From positions 62,001 through 126,000 of the forward strand of contig JAFGLG010000005.1 of the NCBI GenBank assembly GCA_016928155.1: DNA of 64,000 nt, written 5' to 3'. Made by a program: the position numbers and the translations under genes. The notes beneath the pieces are model-generated. The model ran no database searches. It was not told the DNA's origin and saw nothing but the letters and a program-made list of their open reading frames with translations. Positions 1 through 9,107 of the stretch are shown here, one piece after another (the stretch's first letter is position 1; the number at the start of each line of letters is the position of its first letter). Source of the stretch: Candidatus Woesearchaeota archaeon. GTDB taxonomy: Archaea > Nanobdellota > Nanobdellia > Woesearchaeales > JAFGLG01.

Positions 1-435
1 ACAGTGTATGAAATCGTGCGGCAAAACCCGCGCAAAATCAGGGGAAGAGATATTATTATTATATTCACCGACGTGGGCGATGCTGTTCTTCATGCTGTTG
101 ATGACATAGGCCCCATCCGGCTCATCAGCAGACTCATCATCCAGATAATTCATGAAAGCCGCAATATCCTGGATAGGCACAAACTGGGGAGGTGCAGAGT
201 CATGGATGACCTTGCTATCCAGGCTATCTGGGCTCTTCTGTATCTTCTGGGCTAATGTATCACCATTCGCGACTATAAGGAAACCATGATAGATATCATT
301 CTCATATTTCCCCACCTTAATCTTCTTCCCAAGAGGATGGACAAATCCGCCTCTGTCCATGTGAGGAAGCACTTTTGGGAGGTTGACATCAGCATGATAT
401 GCAACCAACCACCAAAAAATCTGGTCTTTTTCCAT
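1..435 (-). CDS. Partial conserved protein, N-terminal 145 residues
   Basis: An uninterrupted reading frame starts with ATG at 435 and runs off the left edge. It begins MEKDQIFWWLVAYH and has no signal peptide or membrane segment in the visible part. A segment DGAYVIN near residue 109 faintly recalls the DG(A/Y) strand of DisA-type diadenylate cyclase (DAC) domains, but the diagnostic GTRH motif would lie outside the window, so no function is assigned. A TATA-like AATATTTAAG on the minus strand lies just upstream (about 445-475). It is divergent from the Lrp-like gene at 545. Confidence 0.75.
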   Translation of the reverse strand, partial: MEKDQIFWWLVAYHADVNLPKVLPHMDRGGFVHPLGKKIKVGKYENDIYHGFLIVANGDTLAQKIQKSPDSLDSKVIHDSAPPQFVPIQDIAAFMNYLDDESADEPDGAYVINSMKNSIAHVGEYNNNISSPDFARVLPHDFIHC

Positions 436-544
436 GACTCATAAGTTAATACCAGCAATATTTAAGCTTTTTTGGGCACATTTTTTTAATTATTGGTACA
501 AAAAACGTAAAATTTATTAATAAATAAAAAAATATCAAAAAATA

Positions 545-1537
545 ATGGCCAAAATTGATAAAAATCTGCTATTCCTGATTTCAGAAGAATCCCGCTCAAA
601 GATAAAGGCAATAGGGCTGATCCTCAAAAAAAGCCCCCAAAGGATAAAGTATGAGATAAAGGTATTCAAAAGGGAAAACATCCTGGCTGAGCCATACTGC
701 ATCATCGACTATGGCCAACTGGACCTCATCCTGTTCAGGGTATATTTCAAAGGAGGATACACAAGCGAGAAGGACAAGGCAAGGATCATCAGATACCTGT
801 CAGATAACCACTACATCACATCGATACATGAATTCAACGGAGAATATGACCTGGCAGTTGATATGATAAGCCCGAACCCCTCCAGATTCAACAAGGAGAT
901 AAAGAAGATCGCAAGCCAGGTGCCATCCCTCAACAATTATATTGTCCTCCTGAATGTGGTCACACACATCTATCCAAAGAATTACCTTGCAAGCCCACAT
1001 CTGCAGAGGACAGGCGCAGACCAGGAGACAGTCGTGGGCGGGGACAGGCCGATAAAGAACATCACAAAGGATGAGATGACCCTTGTAAAACTGCTCAGCG
1101 AGAGACCGAACTCCAGGCTCACCTATCTCTCAAAGGATGCAGAAATGAACATCAAGACAATGAAAAAATCACTGCACCATCTCATATCAAGCAGGATAAT
1201 AAGGGGATTCAAATACAATATCAACATCACAAAGATCGGCGCCTACAAATTCAGGCTGTTCCTGAACCTCCACAATGTGAGCCAGGAAAGCGACAATAAC
1301 CTGCTGCAATTCCTGCTGACAACGAGAGAGACGGTCCAGATGAACAGGACAGTCGGAGAGTGGGACATGGAGATCGACATCGAATCCCTCGACAGGGCAA
1401 GAGTCAGGCAGATAATCCTGAAACTGAGAGAAGAATTCAAGGATATTATACAGTCATTCAAGATAATCGAGGTCCTTGAGGCGCATAAGATCAGCTATAT
1501 CCCCAGATACATCTTCGATGAGAAAGTCATGACCTGA
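545..1537 (+). CDS. Two-module Lrp/AsnC-like transcription regulator
   Basis: A 330-residue protein with two similar halves. Each starts with a winged-helix segment (about 1-50 and 180-225) followed by an alpha/beta ligand-binding-like segment (about 55-140 and 230-320) typical of Lrp/AsnC RAM-type domains. Ordinary Lrp proteins have one such module of about 150 residues, so this is a tandem or fused version, a form known in archaea. The start at 545 follows an AT-rich promoter region. The 3' end overlaps the convergent gene below by 11 bases. The ligand and targets cannot be read from sequence. Confidence 0.72.
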   Translation: MAKIDKNLLFLISEESRSKIKAIGLILKKSPQRIKYEIKVFKRENILAEPYCIIDYGQLDLILFRVYFKGGYTSEKDKARIIRYLSDNHYITSIHEFNGEYDLAVDMISPNPSRFNKEIKKIASQVPSLNNYIVLLNVVTHIYPKNYLASPHLQRTGADQETVVGGDRPIKNITKDEMTLVKLLSERPNSRLTYLSKDAEMNIKTMKKSLHHLISSRIIRGFKYNINITKIGAYKFRLFLNLHNVSQESDNNLLQFLLTTRETVQMNRTVGEWDMEIDIESLDRARVRQIILKLREEFKDIIQSFKIIEVLEAHKISYIPRYIFDEKVMT

Positions 1538-2264
1538 GAAATCCTATCTCCTTAATCTGCTTCTCAAAGACCTGCGGCGTCTCAATCGTGACCTCGGCAT
1601 CCTTGGGCAGGAGACCCTTAAGCATATCCAGATCAATGCCGCCTTCCCAGAAATTCATGTGGATCTCACGATAGGAACCTATAGGCTTCTTCTCAAGCTT
1701 CGTGTCAGTCATATGGAAATGGGAAGGCTTGAGATCAACCATCCTCTGGATGAATGGCCTGACATCCAACCCGAAGTAATGGGCATATTCGAATGCATGG
1801 CTCAAGTCAAGGCAGAAACCTATCCTGCAAGGCCTGATGACAGACTCCACATCTTCCGGTGTATTGACAAGATGCCTGAAACCATGGACTGCAGGAGGCA
1901 TGTTCTCGATCATCATCCTCCTGTCATGATGCTTTCTCACAAAATCCCTGACTGAATCGATATTACAGGCAGGATTCTCGGCAAGCTCCGGGTGTATTAT
2001 TATCTTCGAAGAATCGAACCTGTCAGCAAGATGCTGAGACCACATCAATGATGCAAGATTGATCTTCCCCTTCGCAGGATCAGCAAAATTCACCTTGTTG
2101 AAGCTGTGGGCGTTATGGATGATGATCGGCCTGCCTATCCCAAGGAAATCATCATACCCATGATCAGGGAAAGCATACAGCTCAAAGAAATCAACATGGT
2201 CCCTTATCCTCCGGACATATTCCAGAGGCACATCAGGCCAGACCTTTATCCCGACCTTCATCAT
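1527..2264 (-). CDS. TIM-barrel sugar phosphate isomerase/epimerase-like protein
   Basis: About 245 residues resembling the AP-endonuclease-2/xylose isomerase-like TIM barrel family. Metal-ligand candidates follow strands in the family order: H in IIIHNAHS, HPE, IENMP, D in LDLSHAFEYAH, H in SHFHMTD and E in VTIETPQ. The chosen start MMKVGIKVW overlaps the upstream stop as TCATGATG, so translation is probably coupled to the DegT-like gene. An extended start 60 bases upstream would lie inside that gene and is rejected. Substrate unknown; a sugar or sugar phosphate is likely given the partner. Confidence 0.75.
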   Translation of the reverse strand: MMKVGIKVWPDVPLEYVRRIRDHVDFFELYAFPDHGYDDFLGIGRPIIIHNAHSFNKVNFADPAKGKINLASLMWSQHLADRFDSSKIIIHPELAENPACNIDSVRDFVRKHHDRRMMIENMPPAVHGFRHLVNTPEDVESVIRPCRIGFCLDLSHAFEYAHYFGLDVRPFIQRMVDLKPSHFHMTDTKLEKKPIGSYREIHMNFWEGGIDLDMLKGLLPKDAEVTIETPQVFEKQIKEIGFLRS

Positions 2265-3100
2265 GACAGCCTCTTGACCTCGATGCTTATTGCTGGCCTG
2301 CCTACACGGATGTACCTGGGGCATTCTGTGAATTCAAGCTTCTTCTCACTGCAATATGAGATTATCTTCTCCCTGTCTGCCTCAAGATGAAGAGCCACGA
2401 CGACAACCAAGGATCTCGAATCCCTGTGGATGATGTCAAAATCCTGCAGGTCATCCTTCACCATCCCGCATCGCTCCATGAGCATCTCAATCCTTTCACG
2501 GGCTCTCTGGAGCTTCTGGTAGAGCTCGATGTACTGCGGGAAGAAAGACGAGAGCGAGAAGATATCCTTGGCACCCTCAAAAAGGCCCTTGTCCTTCACG
2601 GAGATGAAACCGCCATACCCAAGATCGACAACCTTCCATCTGCCGAAAGAACCTATGAGCACATCAGAAAGGGCGCCATTGCACAAGAACTCATCACCTA
2701 TAGCACCGCTGGCATCCTCAATGAGAATGCACCCGGCTTCCCTGCAGATACCTGAGATCCCTTCCATAGGCTGCTGGACAAAATAACCGCCGAAAGAAGG
2801 CATGATGAGGACACTGAGACCATCTGCCTTGTTCCTGAGATCATCAAGGTCCAGAAGGGCATCCTTTGTCTTCACTTCAACAATATCCATATCCAGGATC
2901 TTTGGATAGGTCCTGTAAGTGAGCCATCCGCCCTGATCAGGAACAACAACCCTTGTCTTCCCCTGCTGCTTTGCGATGTACAAAGAGAAGAATATTGCCA
3001 TGTCGCCAGAATCGACAATCCTCACATTCTCATGGCCTGTCATGCTCTGCAGCAGCTTAATGCATTTCTCCTTGAACTCAAGCTGGAATTTCGGATCCAT
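2261..3100 (-). CDS. DegT/DnrJ/EryC1-like PLP-dependent aminotransferase family protein
   Basis: A 279-residue fold-type I PLP enzyme. It has the Asp-containing EDASGAIGD segment and the PLP-lysine region GSFGRWKVVDLGYGGF, which matches the SFGxxKxxxxGxGG pattern of the DegT family. It is shorter than the usual 360-400 residues and lacks much of the C-terminal domain. The start at 3100 is chosen because a TATA-like box (3122-3130) lies about 25 bases upstream, implying a leaderless mRNA; the longer alternative at 3157 lies upstream of the box. It forms a two-gene operon with the TIM-barrel gene. Amino-sugar metabolism is an inference. Confidence 0.72.
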   Translation of the reverse strand: MDPKFQLEFKEKCIKLLQSMTGHENVRIVDSGDMAIFFSLYIAKQQGKTRVVVPDQGGWLTYRTYPKILDMDIVEVKTKDALLDLDDLRNKADGLSVLIMPSFGGYFVQQPMEGISGICREAGCILIEDASGAIGDEFLCNGALSDVLIGSFGRWKVVDLGYGGFISVKDKGLFEGAKDIFSLSSFFPQYIELYQKLQRARERIEMLMERCGMVKDDLQDFDIIHRDSRSLVVVVALHLEADREKIISYCSEKKLEFTECPRYIRVGRPAISIEVKRLS

Positions 3101-3120
3101 GCTTTGGCAGAGTAACTGAT

Positions 3121-3131
3121 GATTTATATTG
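3121..3131 (-). promoter_or_regulatory. TATA-like box for the DegT-like gene
   Basis: AATATAAATC on the minus strand about 25 bases before the ATG at 3100. The spacing fits an archaeal TATA box and a leaderless transcript. Confidence 0.5.
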
Positions 3132-3235
3132 GTTTTGATAGGATGATCCGCACCCATAAGAGGATATATCCTGAAAGTTTTATTGTCATTGAGAGGATAA
3201 TAATCTTTTTATATCTGATAATGCAGAGGATGCAG

Positions 3236-3484
3236 ATGGAAAGGCATTTTGTCCACATACTTGAGATGCTCGTCGGATGGCTCATAATACCCAGAGTCAT
3301 AACCTTTTTTTGGGTGCTTCTTGTGCCATATCTCGGATTGAGCGCGCAAGCAGCGATAATCGTCAAGCTTGTCATCTCTGCAGCAATCCTTCTATTATGC
3401 TTTGTCTACAGAAAAGCCCTTGCACTCGGATTCCTTATAGCGATGGCCTGGGATGTGACAGGGATGTTCATGGCACTTAACTGA
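3236..3484 (+). CDS. Small two-helix membrane protein
   Basis: An 82-residue protein with hydrophobic helices near residues 10-35 and 40-75, a basic linker (YRKA) and no recognised domain. A TATA-like TTTTTATAT at 3206-3214 lies about 26 bases before the ATG at 3236, favouring this start; in-frame ATGs at 3221 and 3230 are alternatives. It is transcribed divergently from the DegT-like gene. Function unknown. Confidence 0.5.
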   Translation: MERHFVHILEMLVGWLIIPRVITFFWVLLVPYLGLSAQAAIIVKLVISAAILLLCFVYRKALALGFLIAMAWDVTGMFMALN

Positions 3485-3532
3485 GTGACACTGCATAACC
3501 AGACCTGGACCGCCTATCCTAATGACCCATGC

Positions 3533-4474
3533 TCACTCTTCGCCACGATACCAAGCGGCAGCTTTTTCCGGGGACATAGAATTTATTATTGTGCCAGAGA
3601 ACTCGAAACCCGCCCACAGGGCAAGCCTTGGGGCGATGATCAGCTGGAGATGCATCTCCTTGCCTTTCGGCGCATAATGAATCCAGTAATTGAACGGGGC
3701 ATTTATCTCCCTCAATCTTGCCAGAATCTTCTTGAGAAGGAGAGCCATATCATAAAGCTCTGTGTCAGTGAGATCATCAAGCCTGCGGACATGACGCTTA
3801 GGCATGATCCACGCCTCAAGAAGAAACTCGCTCGCATAAGGACAGAATGCCATGAAAGTGCTGTTCTCCTCTATCTTCCTTACCTCTTTTGACTCGCGCT
3901 CAATGACCATGCAATAAGGGCATCGCCCGTTCTCATAAATCGCATCAACCTTCTTCCCCACCCAGAAAGGCACCTTATTGGTTGCGATTACCTGGCTGTG
4001 GCTGTGTATCAAGGATGTGCCCGCAGCTGCCCCATGATTCTTGAACACCTGGACATATTCAACACCATCCATCTTCTCGATCTCTGATATGCGCTCATTG
4101 TATATCTTGAGCAATTGGACCATATCATCCGGGGAAAGGTCAGAAAGCTCCTTCTCATGATCAGGAGTCTCCACTATGACCTCATGCTTGCCGAAATTAT
4201 CAGAATGGACAAATGGGGAATCAAGCTTCATCTCAGGGCTGCTGTCAGTGGTGACAGCAGCAAACTTGTTCGGGAAGACCCTCATCTGCCAGCCGCCATC
4301 TGAACCCACCCTCATTATCTCAGGAGGAGTCATATTCTCATTGCCAGGACAGAAATAGCATACATCGACCTTCTTGTCAATCGCACCCTGCTTGAGCTGA
4401 TGAGGCCTCCTGCCCCTATCCTCGGCGATGATGACCCACTTGTCCAGGACATAATCCCTTCGAAGCTGCCCCAT
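3533..4474 (-). CDS. galT: Galactose-1-phosphate uridylyltransferase-like (GalT/HIT fold)
   Basis: A 313-residue GalT-family nucleotidyltransferase. The catalytic HSHSQ motif is at about 157-161, preceded by NHGAAAGTSLI, with zinc-type cysteines CYFC at 39-42 and a second CPYC cluster near 190. The family exchanges hexose-1-phosphate with UDP-hexose through a uridylyl-histidine intermediate; some archaeal relatives act as UDP- or ADP-sugar phosphorylases. The ATG at 4474 starts two bases after the stop of the glycogen synthase gene, so both are probably one transcript. That context suggests supply or recycling of UDP-glucose rather than a Leloir pathway, since no galK or galE is nearby. Confidence 0.88.
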   Translation of the reverse strand: MGQLRRDYVLDKWVIIAEDRGRRPHQLKQGAIDKKVDVCYFCPGNENMTPPEIMRVGSDGGWQMRVFPNKFAAVTTDSSPEMKLDSPFVHSDNFGKHEVIVETPDHEKELSDLSPDDMVQLLKIYNERISEIEKMDGVEYVQVFKNHGAAAGTSLIHSHSQVIATNKVPFWVGKKVDAIYENGRCPYCMVIERESKEVRKIEENSTFMAFCPYASEFLLEAWIMPKRHVRRLDDLTDTELYDMALLLKKILARLREINAPFNYWIHYAPKGKEMHLQLIIAPRLALWAGFEFSGTIINSMSPEKAAAWYRGEE

Positions 4475-4476
4475 TT

Positions 4477-6318
4477 TCAGTGACTGATCCCCTCGACGAC
4501 ATGAATAGCGCTGCATCTGGCAAGTGCGCTGTTATGCGCATCAATGTAATTCTTGATCAGGACTTTCCAGTCTGCAAGGCCGCTGAGATTCTTGGCTATC
4601 AGCTTCTGCTCAACCCTCTCAGCGCGATTGAAATTCGTGTACTTGTACATGATGTCGGCGAACTGGCTGACCTGCTCCTCTTCAGACCTATCCCTCCTCC
4701 TGAGGACATAGATGCCGCCCTGCTGCTTGGCATTCTTGTTCATGAACATGCCGAAACCGGCAAGATCAGATGTTATCGACGGGACACCCAATGCAGCAGA
4801 TTCCAGGGGGGTGTAACCCCAAGGCTCATAATATGAAGGGAATATGCCAAGATGACAACCCACGATAGCCTCATAATATGACAGATCGATCAGACCGTCA
4901 GCACCAGTAAGATAAACGGGATAATAGACAACCTTCACACGGTCATCTTCCTTGTTGTCAAGACCTGTCTCATTGAAGCTCCTAATGATTATATCATCAT
5001 GCTCATTAGGGATGTCATGCGTGCAGAGAACCGGGTTGCCTTTCTGCATGAATTCAAGTCGGAGCTTCTTGACGTTGTTCAGGAAATCCCTGTCAAACAA
5101 GTCGATAGTCAGGTTCTTGTTAGAGACTATGTTCATCTCAAGCCTCTCACCGATTACATACTTATTCTTATCAATAAACGAGTGGATCCTCCTGTAGCCC
5201 TGCTTGTTGGTTATGATCTGCTGCTTCACATTCCTGACATCTCTCGGTATCCAGAAGAATGCAACAACAGTCTTCTTGGACTGTTCGGCCTTCAGCCTCT
5301 CATTCAGCACCTTCAAGGCCTTGATCATTATGTCAATCCCCTTGTTCTTGAACTCATACCTGCCTACAATGAAGAAATTCAAGGTCTCATCGATGTCAAA
5401 GGAATAATGGGCCATGAAATAGTATGTCAAGAACTCCCTGATCTGATCACGATTATCCTGATGCTTTATGGAAATCTCCTCAAAGGTCGGGAACTTGCCT
5501 ATGTCGAGACCGTTCAGGACAAGTATCTCGGGCTTCCTGCCAAGAATCTTCTCAGCCTCGATGCCAGTTATCTCAGAGACTGTGGTGAATATCACAGCTG
5601 CATTGGCAGCAGCGCGTTCTGTAGTGAACTTGTCCTGTATGCCATGATGGTAGGCTTCAGCAGCCGGATCAATATACTCGAGCTCAGAATAGAGATTCCT
5701 GCCAGAGCCAGCGATGGAACGGCCCAGCATCGTCGCATGCGTGGTGAAGACTGTCGCGACCCGCGCATTATTGGCTTTCAGATACAGGATCGCAAAACCG
5801 GCAAGCCACTCATGGCAGTGGGCGCAGATATCTTTGTTCGGGTTGAACCTCTGGAACTTCTCCAGCAGTTTGCCTACTGCTGTCGCCCAGATCATAGGCT
5901 CGTCAAAAGACCATTGGGAATAGAGGGAATCCACTTGGTAAGAATCCCAGTACATCTTCTTGAATTCATCCCTCCTCCCGACCAATCCGCTTGAATCAAT
6001 GAGGATCACTTGAGGGTTGCCCTTGACATTCCATGTGCCGAAATGGCACCTTATCCCTTCTGACTCAAGCTCCTTGAATACCGAAGCCAACGTTTCAGGA
6101 GGATTCTGCTCCTCAAGCTCGAACTTGGCCTTATCTTCAAAATAGGGCCCAACAAGGAAATACTTATCTGAATAATTCTGGACCATCAATGCGGCTTTTG
6201 ATTTGACAACTGTGTAGATGCCGCCTACTTTGTTGCAGACCTCCCAAGAGGCTTCAAACAAGAAATCTGCGGATGGAGTCTGATCCAGAGTGACACCCTG
6301 ATTTTTTTGGTCTTCCAT
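4477..6318 (-). CDS. Glycogen synthase, GT3 (eukaryote-type) family
   Basis: A 613-residue glycosyltransferase of family GT3. The N-terminal signature WEVCNKVGGIYTVVKSKA lies at about 25-42, and the C-terminal catalytic segment SYYEPWGYTPLESAALGVPS at about 495. Length and motifs match eukaryotic GYS-type UDP-glucose:glycogen synthase rather than the bacterial GT5 GlgA. The regulatory arginine cluster of eukaryotic enzymes is partly echoed (RRRDR about 540), but allostery is not shown. The ATG at 6318 is preceded by AGAGG. It heads an operon with galT and is divergent from the GT4-GH57 operon. It extends alpha-1,4-glucan chains in the cytoplasm. Confidence 0.9.
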   Translation of the reverse strand: MEDQKNQGVTLDQTPSADFLFEASWEVCNKVGGIYTVVKSKAALMVQNYSDKYFLVGPYFEDKAKFELEEQNPPETLASVFKELESEGIRCHFGTWNVKGNPQVILIDSSGLVGRRDEFKKMYWDSYQVDSLYSQWSFDEPMIWATAVGKLLEKFQRFNPNKDICAHCHEWLAGFAILYLKANNARVATVFTTHATMLGRSIAGSGRNLYSELEYIDPAAEAYHHGIQDKFTTERAAANAAVIFTTVSEITGIEAEKILGRKPEILVLNGLDIGKFPTFEEISIKHQDNRDQIREFLTYYFMAHYSFDIDETLNFFIVGRYEFKNKGIDIMIKALKVLNERLKAEQSKKTVVAFFWIPRDVRNVKQQIITNKQGYRRIHSFIDKNKYVIGERLEMNIVSNKNLTIDLFDRDFLNNVKKLRLEFMQKGNPVLCTHDIPNEHDDIIIRSFNETGLDNKEDDRVKVVYYPVYLTGADGLIDLSYYEAIVGCHLGIFPSYYEPWGYTPLESAALGVPSITSDLAGFGMFMNKNAKQQGGIYVLRRRDRSEEEQVSQFADIMYKYTNFNRAERVEQKLIAKNLSGLADWKVLIKNYIDAHNSALARCSAIHVVEGISH

Positions 6319-6655
6319 CAAATATCCTCTTTTTAGGCTAAGTTTTTAAATTTGATATTATTTGATATGAATAGGATATTTAAAAATTTTTGGTAAACAA
6401 CATATGAGTAAGCAGTTTGGCCACTAGGGGGTACTACTTTTAAGTTTACACGAAGTTTTAAATGTTATTTCGGATTTTTTGTTTATAAATTAGCTGCATA
6501 AAAGATTTAATCAGGTAAGATGGAAAATTATTCCATCCAGATGTAAGTGAAAAAAGGGGACTGATCCAAATACAGAACCCAAAAAAGGGCAATAATAGAT
6601 TTAGTACAATAACATATAATCATAAACATCTTCTATCAGGAAGAGGTGGGATTAA
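6319..6655. promoter_or_regulatory. Divergent intergenic region between glycogen operons
   Basis: This 337-base AT-rich spacer holds no gene. On the minus strand, TTTAAA-rich TATA-like boxes at about 6340-6350 and 6378-6390 can drive the GT3 gene. On the plus strand, TTTATAAAT near 6482 and ACATATAATC at 6612-6621 are candidates for the GT4 operon; the latter would give a short leader containing the AAGAGGTGGG ribosome site at 6641-6650. The two operons could be co-regulated from here. Confidence 0.5.
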
Positions 6656-7873
6656 GTGAGGAAAGTTCTTATGTTCGGCTGGGAGTTCCCACCATATTAT
6701 TCCGGCGGATTAGGGACAGCCTGCTTCGGACTGACCAAGAGCATGAGCAAGCTCGGAGCACAGATAACATTTGTCATCCCGCACGCACCAGATGATATCC
6801 ATTCAGACCATGTCAAGCTTGTCGGGGCAAGCAATTCAAAGATCAGGATAAAGACAGTCAGCAGCATACTGACACCCTACATCTCAGAGAATGAATACAA
6901 TACAAAATACCTTCAGCACACAAAGGGCGGAACAGGCGGCAATTACGGGCGCAACCTGTATGAAGAGGTCAGGAGGTATGCAATGAAAGCCCGCATGATA
7001 GCTGAAGAAGAGGATTTTGAGATAATCCATGCGCACGACTGGCTGACAGCAGTCGCAGGAGTGGAAGCCAAAAAAGCATCAGGAAAACCCCTGGTCCTGC
7101 ACATCCACGCGACAGAGTTCGACAGGACAGGAGGCAACCCGAACCAGTATGTGTATGACATCGAGAGATATGGGATGCATAACGCAGACAGGATCATCGC
7201 AGTAAGCAATTTCACCAAGGAGAAGATAGTGAACCATTACGGAGTGCCAGCAGACAAGGTGGAAGTGGTCCACAATGCAGTGGAGTTTAGCGATAAAAAA
7301 TTTAACAAGGGGTCGTTCGGCATCAACAAGGAAGATAAGGTAGTTCTCTTTCTGGGAAGGATCACAATCCAAAAGGGACCTGATTATTTCCTTTATGCAG
7401 CCAAAAAGGTGCTGGAGTCAGACCCCCATGTTAAATTTGTGATGGCAGGGAACGGGGACATGCAGCCATTCATCATCGAGAAGGCAGCAGAGCTCGGCAT
7501 CGCAGACAGGCTATTGTTCACTGGCTTCCTGCGCGGACCAGACATAGACAGGGCATATGCAATGGCAGACCTCTATGTGATGCCATCAGTGTCAGAGCCT
7601 TTTGGCATAACACCGCTCGAGGCGCTCCGCAACAATACGCCGGTGCTCATATCAAAGCAGAGCGGAGTATCAGAAGTGCTCCAGAATTGCCTTAAGGTCG
7701 ATTTCTGGGATGTCCATGACATGGCCAACAAGATAATAGCCACGCTCAAGTACCGACCCCTGCATGAAGAGCTGACTTCAAATGGAGTCGAAGAGGTCTA
7801 CAGGTTCTCATGGGACAACCCTGCCCGGAAATGCCTCAATGTATATGAGGATGTGCTAAGAGGGGTGATGTGA
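6656..7873 (+). CDS. GT4-family glycosyltransferase of the glycogen operon
   Basis: A 405-residue GT-B glycosyltransferase. The N-terminal GWEFPPYYSGGLGTACFGL resembles starch-synthase-like glycine loops, HAHDW lies near residue 125, and the C-terminal GT4 motif EPFGITPLEAL at about 314 holds the two conserved glutamates. The GTG start at 6656 is supported by AGAGGTGGG upstream. The stop overlaps the next gene (TGATG), so expression is coupled to the GH57 enzyme. It likely transfers glucose from a nucleotide sugar to an alpha-glucan or makes a primer; the exact acceptor is unknown. Confidence 0.85.
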   Translation: MRKVLMFGWEFPPYYSGGLGTACFGLTKSMSKLGAQITFVIPHAPDDIHSDHVKLVGASNSKIRIKTVSSILTPYISENEYNTKYLQHTKGGTGGNYGRNLYEEVRRYAMKARMIAEEEDFEIIHAHDWLTAVAGVEAKKASGKPLVLHIHATEFDRTGGNPNQYVYDIERYGMHNADRIIAVSNFTKEKIVNHYGVPADKVEVVHNAVEFSDKKFNKGSFGINKEDKVVLFLGRITIQKGPDYFLYAAKKVLESDPHVKFVMAGNGDMQPFIIEKAAELGIADRLLFTGFLRGPDIDRAYAMADLYVMPSVSEPFGITPLEALRNNTPVLISKQSGVSEVLQNCLKVDFWDVHDMANKIIATLKYRPLHEELTSNGVEEVYRFSWDNPARKCLNVYEDVLRGVM

Positions 7874-9102
7874 TGGTCAATCTATGCATGTACTTCCAGG
7901 TGCACCAGCCATATCGCCTCGGGAAATACCAAGTATTCGACATCGGAGAGAAGCATGAGTATTTCGACGACAAGAAAAACAGGGAGATAATGCGCAAAGT
8001 CTCAGAGAAGTGCTACCTGCCGACAAATGCTGCGCTGCTTGACCTTATCAAAAAGCACGGCGGGAAATTCAAGGTGAGCTTCAGCATATCAGGAGTGGCA
8101 CTTGAGCAGTTCGAGAAATACGCGCCAGAGGTCCTGGAGAGCTTCAAAGAGCTGGCAAAGACAGGATGCGTCGAGTTCCTCGGCGAGACATATTACCACT
8201 CATTGTCATTCCTCTACTCAAAAGACGAGTTCAAGAAGCAGATAATAAAGCACAGGCATAAGATAATGACACTGTTCGGACAGAGACCTGCAGTATTCAG
8301 GAACACAGAGCTCATCTACAACAATGAGCTAGCGATGTTCATCGAAGAGATGGGATACAAGGCCATACTGGCAGAAGGAGCAGACCACATACTTGAATGG
8401 AGAAGCCCCAACTTTGTCTATAAACCAAGACACTGCAAGGACATAAGGCTCCTGATGAAGAACTATAAACTGTCGGATGACATAGCATTCCGGTTCAGCA
8501 ACAGGGGATGGAAAGAATGGCCGCTCACAGTGGACAAGTATTCCAGATGGATAAATGCAGTGAACGGCAACGGAGAGGTCATAAACCTGTTCATGGATTA
8601 TGAGACATTCGGGGAACACCAATGGGAGGATACTGGCATATTCGAATTCCTGAAAGTGCTTCCAGGAGAGATACTCCGGCACCCTGACAATGGATTCGTG
8701 ACAGTGAGCGAAGCAGCCAAGCAGACTGTAAGAGGGGACATGGACATACATTCGGTAGTGAGCTGGGCAGACCTGGAAAGGGACCTCAGCGCCTGGGTTG
8801 GGAACATGATGCAGCACAGCGCACTGAATGAGATATATGCAATTGAAGGGCAGGTATTGTCTTCGGGAGATGAGAAGCTGATCGATGACTGGAGGAAGCT
8901 GCAGACCTCAGACCATTTCTATTACATGTGCACCAAATATTTCTCAGACGGAGATGTGCACAAATACTTCAATCCATACGACAGCCCGTATGACTGCTTC
9001 ATAGCATACATGAATGTGCTCAATGACATAAAATTAAGATTGAAACTGGGCCAGAAGGAAAAAGGCGCAGTCTGCACAGAGGCAACAATCGCAGAGGGGT
9101 GA
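7873..9102 (+). CDS. Glycoside hydrolase family 57 alpha-glucan enzyme
   Basis: A 409-residue GH57 (beta/alpha)7-barrel enzyme. The HQP motif is at 11-13, the nucleophile Glu in RNTELIYNN at about 146, and the acid/base Asp in MDYETFGEHQW at about 242. No signal peptide is seen, so it is intracellular. GH57 members hydrolyse or rearrange alpha-1,4/1,6-glucans (amylase, 4-alpha-glucanotransferase, branching enzyme); its short length favours alpha-amylase-like or debranching activity. The ATG at 7873 overlaps the GT4 stop; a GTG at 7870 is less likely. It works with the GT4 and GT3 enzymes. Confidence 0.9.
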   Translation: MVNLCMYFQVHQPYRLGKYQVFDIGEKHEYFDDKKNREIMRKVSEKCYLPTNAALLDLIKKHGGKFKVSFSISGVALEQFEKYAPEVLESFKELAKTGCVEFLGETYYHSLSFLYSKDEFKKQIIKHRHKIMTLFGQRPAVFRNTELIYNNELAMFIEEMGYKAILAEGADHILEWRSPNFVYKPRHCKDIRLLMKNYKLSDDIAFRFSNRGWKEWPLTVDKYSRWINAVNGNGEVINLFMDYETFGEHQWEDTGIFEFLKVLPGEILRHPDNGFVTVSEAAKQTVRGDMDIHSVVSWADLERDLSAWVGNMMQHSALNEIYAIEGQVLSSGDEKLIDDWRKLQTSDHFYYMCTKYFSDGDVHKYFNPYDSPYDCFIAYMNVLNDIKLRLKLGQKEKGAVCTEATIAEG

Positions 9103-9107
9103 AAAAG

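Noticed and set aside
4-255. Plus-strand 83-codon frame at the left edge
   Set aside because: It is antisense to a longer open frame (1-435, minus) that has a promoter and coding-like codon use.
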